A stretch of DNA of 64,000 nucleotides, from the NCBI RefSeq assembly GCF_015832195.1, contig NC_052027.1, positions 17,790,149 through 17,854,148 on the forward strand, read 5' to 3'. A program made the translations under genes and the position numbers. Source of the DNA: Motacilla alba alba. Lineage: Eukaryota; Chordata; Aves; Passeriformes; Motacillidae. The notes under the pieces are model-generated. The model was given only the letters and a program-made list of their open reading frames with translations. It had not been told where the DNA came from and searched no databases. This document shows positions 11,562 through 25,310 of this stretch, in pieces (the first letter of the stretch is position 1; each line of letters starts with the position of its first letter).

Positions 11562-13055
11562 CAAAAAATAAAAAAGGTCCTTGCTTTCAAGAGCTGCATT
11601 CGCCAGAAAGGAACGAGGAGTCTGTTTAGTGCTTCTGGGTTAATTCTGAGGTTTTGCTTGTTGTAATAACAATAGGCACCCCCCCTTTCATTCTGGTTCA
11701 TAAAAGAATATTTTCGTTGGCAACGTTTCAGCATTTCAGATACCTGGAGCTGAGTTAGTTTGAGCAGTAAGGGCTGATAAGCAGCTCTGAAGGTGTGCCA
11801 GGAAAAGATCTCCAACACCTCTCCCCGCTCTCCCTTCTGCTGTTCCAGCACTATCTCTGTGCTAGATAAAGGCCTTCCCCCACAGACTGATTATCTTTGT
11901 CCCTGGGGAGAAGCAGCCAAATCCATTAATTATTCCCATTTCCTTTGCCAGGGAAAGCAAGTGCAGTAGTCAGAAAAGCCATCTATTTTAAAATTTATTT
12001 TTAATAAATTCATCTATCTTATTATTTTAAGAGGTTATTTACTTAATGTTCTGTTTATTTCTGACTGACCTCTGCACTGTTTAGCTTCATTAAAAACATT
12101 CATCAGAATATGCACAGCACTACTAAATGGATTTAATTCTTCCTTACCCTGCACTTGTGCTCCCAGACCTGTGTTTGACATTAATGAACATTGCTGGGAT
12201 CATGCTGCCACACTGGTAGGGATTTACAGAGACAATTATTAGGTGATCAGGCAATCTTTTTACATTTTTTTCCTGTTTATTTCTGAAATGGGAATCATTC
12301 ATCAAGGTCAAGCGTTACATAGAGAGGATTATGGTTGGTTGCTTTGTTTTATTGTTTTAAATATGGAAGAAATAAACAGAGATGCATTTTTCTTTAAGGC
12401 TTTTAGATGTCTTATGGTGTTTTCCTTACAAAAACCTGTTCCTTCACTCCTGCATTCTGACATCTTGAGTCTTCCTGATATGCCTGAGCCCTTGGTGGAT
12501 GCAAGTAGAGAATGCAGAACATGATAACTTGCCATAGCTGAATCTGAGATGTGAGGCATGATTTGTGTTTATTTCTGTTGAGAGGAGAAATGTGGCTGTA
12601 GCTGTTGTAATATGGTAATGCTGCCCTTTCACTGACCGTTGCATCAAACTTCTTTTCATGATCAAAATCAAAGCAAGCTTTGCAGTGACAGAATCTGCTG
12701 CTTTAGCTGAGAACCTTTAGCCTGCTGCCAACACTGCAGTTGAGGTGGAGGAGGTTGCAGGGCTGAGCAGTTGATATATCCATCCAGAGCTATTTTTTCA
12801 GTAGGAAAAAATAACTTTTTTTCTGATATATTTTTTCCCCCTTTAACAGATATGCTTGATTTATTCTGTCATAATTAAACTTATCTTTGGGTGGACCATG
12901 TTAAGCCCAAAGATTGTACTCTGAGGCTTGACAGATGGCTGTGTGCAAGCAGTGCCTGCATACTGCAGTAAGTTAGGAGGAGAAGAATTTGTATTTCTTG
13001 TATTTCTTCTTGTTTTATTTAATGGTGCTTTTGATGCTTAGTTCAAAATAAGACA
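11562..13055. other. Unique AT-rich noncoding sequence
   Basis: No gene or known repeat recognised. The part from about 11980 to 12130 is strongly AT-rich (tttaaaatttatttttaataaattcat) with no CpG. Open frames at 11507-11851 (minus) and 12243-12524 (plus) have no recognisable protein features. Confidence 0.5.
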
Positions 13056-13432
13056 AGAATTGGGTTTGTTCAGCCTGGAAAAGAGAAGTTTAGGGGTGAC
13101 TGAACTGTGGCCTGAAGGAGCCAACAAGAAAGACAGAGAGGGACTTTTTACCAGAGCCTGGAGTGACAGGACAAGGGGAATGGCTTCACACAGGCAGGGA
13201 ATAGGTTTAGACTATTGGGAAGAAATCCTTCCCAGTGAGGGTGGTGAGGCCCTGGCACAGGGTGCCCAGAGCAGCTGTGGCTGCCCCTGGATCCCTGGCA
13301 GTGCCCAAGGCCAGGCTGGACAGGGCTTGGAGCAGCCTGGGATAGTGGAAGGTGTCCCTGCCTATGGCAGAAGGTGGAATGAGCTGATTTTTAAGGTCTC
13401 TTCCAACCCAAACCATTCCATGATTCTATGAT
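13056..13432 (+). mobile_element. CR1 LINE, 5'-truncated 3' end
   Basis: A plus-strand CR1 3' end of about 375 bp. It opens with 'gtttgttcagcctggaaaag' and continues through 'gacaggacaaggggaatggc' and 'ggtgaggccctggcacaggg'. It ends with the diagnostic CR1 tail: 'cttccaacccaaaccattcc', then ATGATTCTATGA. Position of the 5' break is typical of aborted reverse transcription. The plus-strand open frame of 123 codons over it comes from this element, is not a host gene, and contains no reverse-transcriptase motif. The tail is well preserved, suggesting a younger copy than the one at 1.9 kb. Confidence 0.93.
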
Positions 13433-16259
13433 AAAATCAGTTTGGCCAACAAAAATTGCCCACTGAGGTTCTCTGTTTCTTGCTCAGTGTTAAGAGCTGC
13501 TTGACTCTCCCTCATGAGACACCATCCATTTCTGTCCCTTCTCCTGGGGTAGATACTTCAAAGAGCCAGCAGCTGGTAGCCCTTCACAAAACCCAGTGAA
13601 AGCTGAATATTCAACCCTAAAAGGCAAAATGGAGCTCCCAGAGATAAGGTCAGTGACCAGTGATGGCACTGCCACTTTCCAGCTCACCTGGGAGTGCTCT
13701 GACCCAGCCCTGGAGCTGGTGGCAAAGCTACCAAGAAGGTCTGGCTTGAGCAAAAGTGCCTGTAGGACATTACCTTGGCCCTAGATGGTGTCCTGCAGCA
13801 CTTCTCACTGACTTTGCATCATTGAGTTTTAGGGAGATGAAGCTGTTGCTAAAATGCCTGAGAAACAGGACAGTGCCAACCCTGCAGCAGCTGCCAAGGT
13901 GTGCCCGTGGTTTACCTCCTCACCACAGGTTGCACAGTTATAAAAATTTGCATTAATTCTGCATCCTTTAAAAAAATTAATTGCAGTTATATGGCGGCTT
14001 TCACACCTTGCCATGCAAACTACAACTGGGAATTACTCAGGTCTGCTCTCATTGCCATTGCAGAGAAAAGTGTCCTGGAATTAAGAGCAATGCAGCCTCT
14101 CAGTGCTCATGTTTGAGGTGGCCTTAGATAGTGTTGGAGCTCCCTGCTAGTCTGGGAGCTCTTTGATGCCCAGAGATGCCCAGAGAGGAGTGTGTGTGAT
14201 GCCATGTTGTGTGTGTGACCCTCGGCAGAGCTGGGCTGGCAGTGTCACACTGAGGTCACACAGCCTGGCCGGGTGAGCAGCTCCCAGCCTGCTGCTGGGT
14301 GGGACTTGGGTGTTTCCTGAAGGCTGAGTGTGACTGAACATTGCTTTTCTTGCTGTCCTGCCTCCCTTGAGGGGTGTCCTGATGCGGTGTCCCTTTGTGG
14401 CAGTGGAGGGGACATTGTGCTGCCTCCTGTGCTCAGCTGCTCAGCTCTGCTCCCCCTGCCCACGCAGCCATTCATTTTAATTAGCAGGCAGCCACTCGCT
14501 GCCTGCTGCATGATTTGTATAAATGACTGACTTTAATTTGACCTCCTGGAGTGTGAAGGGATTTCAGCCTTCAGTGAAACGTTCTAAGTTGCTGTCTCTC
14601 CTAGAGTGTGCAGGGGTGGGGACTGATGAACCATTGCCTCTGGAGAAACACCTGTTTGAGCTTGGGCACGGAGCTGAGTGTGACAGGGCTCAGCTTCTTC
14701 TCCATTACAGGGTAAAATGACAATAATGGCAGATTTATTGTGGTTATAAGGAGCTATCCGGCACAAAGGCAGCCATTTATTACACCTATTTTAATTCTAA
14801 GCCTGAGCTTTCGATGTAATTTTAGCAGAATGGTCTCCTACTTAGATCCTGAGGATGTGCTCTTTGGAGTCTTGGAGAGCATCAATTGAAATGCTTTCTC
14901 AGCTCCTGCTTCCATTGTGCCACCCCCACAGAGATGTTTTCCTGACTGATCCCATGGAAAGTGTCCTTAGAGGGAGGAGAGAAGGGCTGAAGTGCAGTGC
15001 CAGCTCTGCAAAGGCCAGAGGAGGAACTCCAGTGTCCCTGGGACATTGCAGACACTGACAATTCCTGAAGGCGTTCCCCTCTGCTGCTGTCCCTGCCTTG
15101 GGATAACCAGAGAACTTGGTTTGTTAAAGATCACAGAGTAATTCAGTGAGCATTTTCTGGTGAAGGGGCAGAGGTCACAAGGAGTCCCAGCTCCTGAGTT
15201 ACACATGGACAGGCTCAGGAACACATGGAAGTGTAGAAGAGATTTGTCACTTGGTTGCTAAAAGGAGAAGAACACTAAGATTTAAACCATAATTCCCTTT
15301 CTCCAGTAAAATATTGAAAAGCTCATAAAGCTTGGAAAAGGAGAGCTAAAGACGCATCCCTGTGTGAACAGCCAGCATCTTGTATTTAATAATGGTTCTC
15401 TTGGCATGTTGAGATGGTCCTGCCTGTGTCAGAAGGAAGGCTGAAATTCCAAGCTGATTTCCATTTTAAAGGGAGAGACTGAGGGCATGGAAACCAAGCT
15501 GAGCTCTTGGGAGCTTACTGAAGGCAAAGAATTGAAAAGCTGATTCCAGAATGAGTAAGAAGTTGTGACCTCAGAAACCAACCTGGTAGAAAACCACCAG
15601 GAGGAATCCTTTTTTCCTCATAGACAAGAGACTTATAAGCCCAAACCCCCAAACCAGATCTATTTTATTTTCTTACTCGCTATAAAGATCTGGTAAATTT
15701 TTAAATTTATTTTCTTTTTAAAAAAACATTATTTCTTTTCTAAGTTTGATGAGTGAGGGGGCAAAATTGAAATTTTTGGTAAAGAGTGGGTCGTGTTGCT
15801 CTGGGGACTGTACAGACATGGGAACTTGTTCCCCTGCTGGGCATTAAATCCAGCTCTGTGCCATCACTCCTGATTTCTCAGTGGCCAAAACACAGAGTAA
15901 GTTCACTAACATGAAGACACGGATGGGTTTTAATTGTCTTAATTGTTATTGAATGCTCTCCCCTGATTTCCTAGGGGATTGGAATTCTGGGGAGCTGGAA
16001 GGGAAGCTGTGGTTTCACACAGTGCCTGTGGTACAGTGGGCAGTGTTTAGTTTCAGTGTTCACTGGGGTGGGTGTACATGGACAATATTGCTGAAATATT
16101 TCCAATCTGAAAATATTTTTCAAGTATAATTTAAGTCTTTCATTTTAAAGCAGTCAGAAATAGATGCAGTGTGTTCTGCCAAACCCCCCCTGATGCTCTT
16201 TGGTTTAATCAGGTAGAACTTTTTCTCTTTTAGGGCTATTCAGTGTCCTGGGTTGCTTT

Positions 16260-16294
16260 GTTTTTACTTTTTTTTTTAATTTTTTTTTTTTTAA
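16260..16294. repeat. T-rich low-complexity tract
   Basis: Two long T-runs separated only by 'ac' and 'aa'. Low complexity; could be the decayed A-tail of a minus-strand retroposed sequence, but no element body is recognisable beside it. Confidence 0.85.
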
Positions 16295-19200
16295 ATCTGT
16301 AACTGCTCTTGGAGTGCTTCAGATTCAATGAGAAATAACGTTTAGAACAGTACAGAGGAATGTGACTTGTGAACATTTGGACTTTCCTCTGGGTTTGTGC
16401 CTTGCACCTGAAATCTGATTGGTCACTTCCAGTCTGCAGAATTTGCCTTGCTGAGAATTCTTCAGAATTCTTCCTTGACTACTTAAGAACTAGTTGCTTA
16501 AATATTTTTTTTTATTCATTAAGAGCATCTAAACCAAATAGCCACAAAACATGCTCCATCAGATAAACTTAATTTCACCAATCTTCTCTTAAAGGATTGT
16601 AAAATAGTATTTTTAAAAATGTGGGGTTTTTTTCTGTCTGCTTTTGCCCCACATTCTTACATGGTAAGATATTTTAAAGACCTGGCATATTTCCCAGGTA
16701 TTTTATTTAAAACTCAATAAAGGAGGTTTAAATTCCTTTCCACAGGAAAAGAATGTTTTAATTCTGCATTACAATTCAGATGAGGGTTTTTTTGGATTTG
16801 GAGGATGCTGCAACCTCCTCTTCAGCAATATGGAAGGAAGTTTTCCTCCTTTTACAGATGAAAATGCATTTTCTGTGCTGTCTTTACTTAGGTATGAAGT
16901 GTTAATTGGAGGTTCTAATTTGATGTACATATTTCTGATAGGCGTTTAGGTACCGTGGTGTGGTGAATACTAAATAGGGAGCAGGGGATGATGTGGAGGC
17001 TCTTGATGCTGTTCTCTGTCCCATTTTTTCCCCGTTGTCTTTTGGCAATTATTTCTCATTCCATAGAGCATCAGTGACTTGCTATTATTCCATAATTCTT
17101 GGAAGGAGCCTGGTGTTTCTGGGATGCTGGGGGAACATTCCCTTGGATTTGACAGAATGAGCAGTGACAGGGTTACAGGTGTTGCTGGTGATTCTCCTTC
17201 TGTGAACAATGGGGAATGATGCCTCTGACTAGAGAGGTGCTGACAAGCACATAATTGTATCTTTGCTTGTATTTCCAATTACACTGAAGGGAAAAAGAGC
17301 CTTTTCACCCAGACTGTGCTTTAGGATCCATTTCTTTGATGTGTGTTAGTTCAATAATTCTGTAAAATTCAGCTTGTGACGTGAGGGTTTCCCACCATTT
17401 TAGTGGGATCAAAATGGGGATGGTGCTGAAGAGAATGTGTCTGGAATTCTGCGTGGTTCATCAAAATCAGCTATTCTGGGAGGTGTTTTTCCTGGGCTTC
17501 TGAAAAATCTCTCATCATTTCATGAACTTTAATGCTTGGCACTGTACTTTGCTAAGATTTCCATAGTACTATCTTATCTTTTGTGCATTAACAAATTCCC
17601 TTAAGAAATGGTGAGAAAAGTGCCTGTAATCTTCCTTACCCTTCCCAAAAGTGTGCTTAGCGCTTAATCCATGTGGGATTTCATAACCTCAACTCAAGCA
17701 CTGGTATCATTGTCTGTGGATGTTACAGCTGGTCTTACCCTCACAATCAAGAGACAACAGGAAACTTCTCTACTTTGAGTTCTGCTTGGCTCAGTTATTT
17801 TCAAGCACTGAATTAATGTAAAGGAACCTCGTGCTTCTTCCCCCTCTTGCTTTTTCCAGAACCCATTTCCCATCACAAGTTCAAGTCACTGCATGCTGGG
17901 ACAAACAGACTGTGGGCTTTGAAAATGTCTGAAATTAGGTGGCGTTGAACTGAAATATTTCAGGGTAAAAGGCCAGAAATATTTCATCTGGAAAATCATG
18001 AATGTAGAATTTTTTGCCAGCCTTCTGGCAAGGATTAGGGTTACAGGACTTAAATTGTGGCAACCATTTCTACCTACAGTAATTTAAATAGTGCTTTTCC
18101 TTCCTTCATTATCAATGAAATTAGAGGGGCTTTGCTACATTTGGTTCAGATACTTTTCTGTTTCACAGGCTGTCATTTCAAATTGTCAAATATTTACTTG
18201 CCTCGTGCTTGACTGTAGTGCCAGGCTCTGTGTGTAATTTGTGTTTGTGTAGGTTTGCACCTGATGCTTTGATGCTGTCAGGATGTGTGTAATGTGATCC
18301 CTGGCTTCCCCTGCTCCTGCCTCACCCTTTAACTGCTCATCATCTGCTGTCACTCACTTGGCTTCCCTGGCAGCTGCAGGAGCACTGGGAATTAATCCCA
18401 AATACTATGGGATGCCTGTACTCTCTGTATGCTCTACCTGAAGAAAACTGTAATCCAGTCTGAACTTGGCCAGTTCAGGAGGAAAAAAAACACCATTTAC
18501 TTTATGAGAAAAGAATAACTTTTTTCTTCATCAGGTTTTAAGATTCTTTTTGCTAACAATATCCAAATTTATCTTTGAGTTTTGCCGCATTATGGTGAAG
18601 TGAAATGTGCTCTGTGAAGTCAGTTTGCTATTAAATGAACAACTTGGACTGCCTAGCTTGGTTTCTCCTGGACATCTCTGGCTGGATTTTTGGGAGCAGG
18701 GTTTGGTTTTCAAGCCCTTCTATATGGCAAAATTAGATTTTGAGTGTTCCCTTATTTTGGGAACTGCAGCTTCAAATCTCTCCCTCATGCTCAGCTATTA
18801 AATGACGGAGGGTGTCAATATTGGGATTCCTGTCCTTGCGCACCAAATCCTTTCTTCAGGCACTAAAAGGGGAGCCCGTTTTTCTCAAGTTTGTGTATCA
18901 GAGTTCATTGATCTCTTTATTTGCATAAAATGGGGGAAATTGTGGCTTGCAATGCCTGTGTATTTGTATTTGAACAGCACTAGAACATCGATGGAGGTGT
19001 TAAAGGACCTTCTGACCTAAACAAATCTCATGATTCACAGTTTGGCACAGCACTGGCTCACTTTGGAGACAGGTCTATACCTGCAAGTTTATTACTTTTT
19101 GTTGTCCATTTTAAGTCACTTGCAATCATTATCAGAAGTTTTATTAATTATTTTTGGGGGAGCTGAGGGTGCCCTCTGACTGAGTTTTCTGTGTCTGTAC

Positions 19201-22200
19201 TTATTTCAGTACACCTCTGAAATGTTAAAAGTGTTTTGAGTGTGTCAGGGTTAAACTCAAGTGAAGTTTACAGCTGGCAGGGCTGTACAAACTGCTCACA
19301 GGATCAGGCCAGGATCCCTCCCTGGATCCCTCCCCACCTCTCTCCTGTGCCTTTTTTTTTCCTGCTCCAGCTCAGATTTGGGAAGAGCAGTGTTTTCAGT
19401 GTTTTTCTATTCATTGCAAGACATTAAAATAATCAGTGGAATCACAGTCCTGCAGATCTTCACCAAGGACCACCGTGAGGCTTTGCTGTCAGGCTGGGTG
19501 TTCTCAATGATTTTCTTCATTGATTTTGATCTTCTGCATTGATTTTGTCCCGTGTTTCTGTGTGTTGAACCATTTCTCTGGTGTGTTTCCTCAGTTCCAG
19601 TGGGTTTCTGTTCTAGGGGAATGCCCATTTGTTGAGGCTCCCATTGAAACCATGAGATCTATTTTCTGTTTGCTCTGTGTTTTCCTTTTGCGGTTTGTCT
19701 CAGGATTCAGGAGTCTTATCCTGTAAGTTATAAACTCCACACCAAACTGATAACCACACACACAGAACCTTGGGGGTGTCGTGGCTGCTCAACCCTCAGG
19801 CCAGGAGGAAGAATTTGTCCCCACTGAGGTGTGGTTATTGAGTAATGCAGGGGTGGGAGGATGGCACAGCCTGGATTTGTATTTCCAACCCTTGCAGCTG
19901 CATTCACTGTGAGGTTCCAACCCAGTGAAGTTCAAAAGGAAACAGCATTATCATAGCTCCTGCTGGGGAGCTGTAGGGGAAGATCATAAAGTATTATAGT
20001 TTGTAGTCAATCGTGTGTTTGATGGTTTTTATCCTGAAAATCTGTTTGGAGGCATTTCTCTTTTCTCCTCTTGGTTCTGACAGTCTGGAAGGGAGAGTCC
20101 TAAAATATTTTATGTGCTTCTGGGGATTTCATGCAGCTGGAAATAAAGATTGATGGAAAGGAGCAAAGCTGTGAGAAGCACAATTTCATTGTGCCTGCCC
20201 CATGTCCTCAGGCTCGCTGAGCTGATCCCTCGCCCTGGGTTTGCCTGTGGTGGCGATGGCTTGGCTTTCTATTTTCAGCCCTTGTAGTGTCACAGTCTGG
20301 AACTGTGGCTTTTCCCACTGGGGTTTCACTTCTGACCCTGGATAAAATCCATTGCTAGTGCGGGACACCCCTCTGTCACCTGTGCAGAAGGGACCAGGGG
20401 CACGGGGAGCTCCTGAGCCCAGCACCAGCTGCCACAACACCTGTACATCACTGGCTGCTCTGTGCTTGTACAAATCTCTTCAGGAGGTAGAAACCAAGAG
20501 CTCCTGGGCTTTCACAGCAGCATCCTTACCAGTATATGGCATTTTATAACTCCATAGTCCAGAATATGAAGCTTAAGCAAATGGATTTTTCTCTGTGAGA
20601 CTCCTGCCAGTTATTGGTTAAAACCAGCTCCTATATCCACCCAGAAGGGACCAGAAAAAGCACATAGAACATGAATTAATCCATGGATTATTCCTTTATG
20701 TACTCTAGATAAATACTCTCTTTTAAAACCATTTTACATTGGGAGGAATTTAATGTAATTCAAATTATATATATTATAATCTAACTTGCTAATAAATAAT
20801 GACTTTCTTTCTCCATAGAAATCCAGCTGCACAGACTAAAGTGCTCTAAGAGATTTATAATGCTTTTGAAAAGAGATTTTCTTGTCTGACTAAATGCTAA
20901 GTGTTAGTCTGATTCCAAATTTGAAGCTGTCCTCTTAAAAAGTCTGCTGAGGTTGGACATCACTTTTTGCTTTGCAGGGAATGCATTATTAGTGCACAGA
21001 ACTTGGAATGAATTCTGGAATAAATGAAAAAAATGCTGGCAAGGTGGGGTTTTTAAAATTTTTTTTTTTACTTGAACATTTTGAAGACCCTGTTTTTATA
21101 GTGGTGTGGTGTATTCAGTGCAGATAAACTGAAGAGAGTTACTGCAGCTCAGTTTCATTCCTTAGCAAAGAAGCCTGCATCAAACAGCTGAGTGAATATT
21201 CAAACCATCTAAAGACAGGGTACCAAACTTGGCATGAAGAATAAATGCTCTTTATTTTAATAACTTTCCCAAAACTGGGTGTACCCTGTTTTTTGAATAT
21301 TTAACAGCATGGAAGAGGCACTTGGCCACTGGAACTGAGCTCCAATCCTTTGGAACTAAATTCGTGTTGTAGTGGAGGATGAGGCCTGAGAGAGGAGCTG
21401 ACACTGCACTGCCAGTGCTAGAGCAGTTTGCCTTAGATTGACTGATAATTTTAAAAGAATGGTCTGAATTGTCTGGTTTTTGTGAAAACAGACGAATTTC
21501 CAGCTCCATGCACAGCAACAGTTCTGCTGGTTCTGGTTTTGCTGGGGATGAGACTCCAGCCTTCCTCGCACTGGGCAGGATCTGAGAGACTTAAGATAAA
21601 GTTAAATTGTCTGGATTTAAAACTATTCTGTAGCATTCAGGAAATGATTTGTAACTGAGGTACAAGTGATAGAGGGCTCCAGACTGTAAATTCAGAAGTC
21701 AGATGCACAAGGCAGGCAGGAAACAGACATCCCTGATTTTTGTCTCTGATAAGAAGTTGTTTGAAGTGCCAAACGTTGCTTAAATAGCTGCAGCTTCATC
21801 CCACTGCTGGGAGAGTTCAGAGCGTGGATCTGCAGCTCCCTGAGAGCTCCCCTTAGAGATGCTTCTCTAAATGAATTAACTGTGTTGCAATGGTGCTCTT
21901 GCCTGGAATTTCTGTCTGTTGGGCAGTTTGTCTGAGCAAAGAATAAGTTCTGTGGTATTAAAAGATCTGTAAATACCATCTGCATTATGTTAAGGTTTTG
22001 TCTGTGTTTTTGTGTATTTTTTTTTCAACAGAGTAGTGATATGAGCAGGTAAAAACAATTTATGAATTGTTCTGACCCATCACACTAAATAATTACAAAC
22101 CTTCCTGAACTTTGACAGTATTAACTTTATTAATTTCAATACATAGGTCCTTGAATTTTCAGCTTGTAAGAATTTCAGGAAAAATAAATTCTCTGTTGCT

Positions 22201-23898
22201 GTTGGCCATGAATAATTTGTGTTAATCATGAAATTTCTGTCTTGGCTTCATAAATTCAAGATACATTTACAAATTCCTGAGAAAGGGTGCTTTTTCACAC
22301 AGGTGGCTGGGGACCATTTGCATTAGGACCTGATGGGAGATTACTGTAAGATCCTCAAGAAAATAAATCAGATGTTTCTAGAAACTCTGTGTGTGTTAGC
22401 TTGTCAAAAGGAGAAACTGAAATCTCATTCAGTCAATGTAGTGTAAATAGCTGCAGACAATGTTTGCCAAAAGGCAAAATTAACATATTAGAGGCACTTA
22501 ACTGACAATGTGTTGTTCTGAGTTATAGTGATCTGCTTCAAAATTAGGTTCAACAGTTTTGGTTCCCTACAAGCCGTTAATTAACTTGAGAAAACTGTGC
22601 TCCAATTAAAAAGGCTGGAGAGGGTAATTGGTATTTTTTCCATGGGCACTGTCTGGTCAAAGCAGAGTGATTGCTATCTTTAGGCCCACGGAGAAGGAGG
22701 TGTCTTTTTCTTCTAGTGAGTGTAAGAAAAGAGCAGATGATTTGGACAAAGCTGAAACATGGAATATCTGTTTCCTTAACCAAGGAAAATCCAGAAAAGA
22801 TTATCTAGAATCAGATGCTTTATGCAACTTCAAAATAGTACTGCATGCATGAAGGTAAGAACATGCTAGAAAATATTTGGGTGATTTAGATGAATTCCAC
22901 TTGGTCAGGCACAGAGAGAACACGTTCTGTGCTATTTAAGGAATTCTTTAAAGTAATGTATGATTTGCTGCCATTTGACACAGAATTTGTTAGGAGGAAG
23001 CATTCCCAGAGAGCTGGATGCTGTGGGTGGGTGGGAAGCAATATTACTTGGCTTTGTAGGAGGGTAAAGAGGGCCTAACTGGGTATTTGGAAAGATTCAG
23101 AATAGGTCTTTAGAAAGTGAGTTTGCAGGACAGAGAGGACAGATTTCATTAAAGAGTGGTCAGGTTTTACTGAGAACCCACCTCCTGTATGGCCCTGCAG
23201 GGGATACCAAAAGAGGGGAGACACACAAATGTGGCTTCAGGAGGGCATTAGACATGGTCTGTTAGGATATTTTCAGAAGAAAAATCTGATTTAGGTGAAA
23301 TGACTGCAAAACAATTAAGCATTTTCAGGGAAACAGCCAGTATAGAAGAATATTCAGAGTTTTCAGTTATTCATTCCCTCCTTGGAATGGGTCACTCAAG
23401 AATATAATCAGATCCTGATTCTTATGTGTCATTTTTTTATTAACAGGTTGACTCTAGAATACAAAAACATGTGCAAAGTTTAGTGCTTTCAGGATAAATG
23501 CATTTCAAAAACATTTTTCAGGGCAGTACTGGAATTAAAACTGATATTTACAAAAAGGTGTGGAATTAAAACCATTGAAGAACAAATAAAAAGGGAAATG
23601 TATTATTTACTATTACAAGTAAAAACCTAAAATAAGATATAATTTAGTAGGTGGGAAGGAATTGGGGTTAGAGTAGGGTGTAGGATTATAGCAGACTTTG
23701 AACATGACAGGATTGTGTTTTATAGATTTTTTAATCTGGGATGTTTGGGATTACCTTTGTAATGTGCACCAGCTCTGAGCTCACCCTCAGAGCTCATGGA
23801 GGCCCACTTAGCTTCTAACTTGAGCACTTAAAAATGTCAAAGTTAAAGCAAAGGAGAAATTGTACTGAGTAGGGTGGATAAGGGGGGAAAAAAGATAA

Positions 23899-23932
23899 TA
23901 TTTTTTATTTTTTTCAAAATAAAATATTTTGA
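23899..23932. repeat. AT-only imperfect inverted repeat
   Basis: 'aatattttttatttttttc' is followed by 'aaaataaaatatttt', which can fold back on the first part. With only A/T content it is more likely low complexity than a functional hairpin. Confidence 0.5.
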
Positions 23933-25292
23933 GAAAGTGCTCTGTGAGGAAGAAAACCCTGAGAGAACTGGAAAACCATCAGCAGGGAACATGATGCTTT
24001 AAAGAAAGGATTCTGAAAAGAGGATGGGGATCAGTTGTTCCCTGTGCCCCCAGAAGCAGAGCAGAAAAAGTCACCCCCAGTAAAGTTTGTAAGGGAGATT
24101 TCAGTGGGGTGATGCTGGGGGAGAGGTGAGAGTGGAGCTGCTCTTGGCAATCTGGGCTGGGCAGGGCTGGGCCTGGGGCCAGGGCACAGCTCCAGGCAGC
24201 TACAGACTCTGGGGAAGGACTCAGGGACCTCCCAGCCTGGCTTTTCCAGGTGAGCAAACCTCACCTGGCCCATCCTGCATGGCCCCATTGGCTGCCATCA
24301 TTGTGGGGGAGGGCTTTGAGGCAGGGGAAGGGAATGTTCCCTGAGGAGGGGAGCCCCCTGTTCCCTGCGCACCCAGACGGGGCCCCGCAGATCTGGGCAC
24401 CGTGTCCCTTCCTGTACAGGCTCTGCACGGGCACAGTGGGAAACCCTCAGGCACGCTCTGGATTTTACCCGGATCTAGAATGTTCTCTGCAGATTTGAGA
24501 AGTGCCGTTGCATCCAACAGTTGTATTATTTTACTTTCAAAGCTCAAGATGAGCCAACATGATGAGACAGCAAATCCACGTGAAGTTTCTCTGGGTCTGT
24601 TCACACTGCTGAGGCTCTGCTGCTGCGCTGAAAGGTCAGAGGATTGAGTGCTGATGTTGCCTTAGATTTAAGTGGATTGTCTCCAGATATTGGTGTAACC
24701 AAAGGTGGCTCTGATGCTCTCCTCAGATCTTCAGAGCTTGGGAGTTAAGCACTAAATACCACTCAGACCCCCTCTGTCAACTTCACATGACTTCCAACCC
24801 ATCTGCCTCACCTGCATATTTTGAAGCTGGATTGTTTGAAGCTGTCAGGAGATAACAAACTGATGATCTCTGCTGGGGGAAGGGGAGGAATATAATTATG
24901 TACCACTTAACAGAAAGGAGCAGCATTACACAGCATCAAAGCAAACTGCAATGCCTTTCGGTGATGAAAATTAGTCTGAGTAATAAAAAAAGGTTATGTA
25001 CTTAAAAAAAGGAGCAAGCTGAGGAATTATTTTTAATGTAAGTCTTTTCAAATGAGGTCTGTTAACAGCTTATAACAAATTCACAATCTTGCTTGGACTC
25101 ACCACGTTCCATTTGCTGCTCTCCCTCGTGCAAAGCAGCCAAGCCAGGTTTTTCTGCAGCATATTTCAGAAAGCCACACAGTTCTCGTGATCTGAGCATT
25201 TTTTTTTTATTTAAATCATTCAGGAATGTTTAATCTAAATAAATATGCCATTCTTTCCATTAGCCTACACTCATATATTTGTATGATCTGTG

Positions 25293-25310
25293 TTTAAGCA
25301 GCTGCTTAAA
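25293..25310. promoter_or_regulatory. 18-bp perfect palindrome centred on an E-box
   Basis: TTTAAGCAGCTGCTTAAA reads identically on both strands and has the bHLH-type E-box CAGCTG at its centre. About 40-100 bp downstream lie TAATTAG and GTAAACTA motifs, which resemble homeodomain and forkhead sites. The palindrome is seen directly; binding by bHLH factors is inference from the motif. It lies in a CpG-poor stretch without recognisable repeats, the usual setting of vertebrate distal enhancers. Confidence 0.35.

Larger units (their letters stand above)
13433..25292. other. Long unique noncoding interval
   Basis: No protein-coding gene or clear transposon could be recognised in these 11.9 kb. 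Homopolymer stretches occur (T-runs at 16262-16294 and 21058-21070). Exon-like candidates are weak: 22717-22854 has a good pyrimidine-AG acceptor and GAAG|GTAAGA donor but no frame continuing through it, and 22006-22048 contains a strong acceptor with a 17-nt possible exon. A stretch at about 14460-14850 is rich in homeodomain-type TAAT sites and almost free of CpG. A weak match to a decayed CR1 tail lies near 18975-19035. Confidence 0.45.

Noticed and set aside
18975..19035. Possible decayed CR1 tail ('gttaaaggaccttctgacct', then 'ctcatgattcac')
   Set aside because: Only a short loose resemblance with no upstream CR1 sequence.
25103..25153. Minus-strand 51-nt open interval with splice-like ends
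   Set aside because: The donor is fair, but the acceptor lacks a pyrimidine tract, so it is weaker than the listed candidates.
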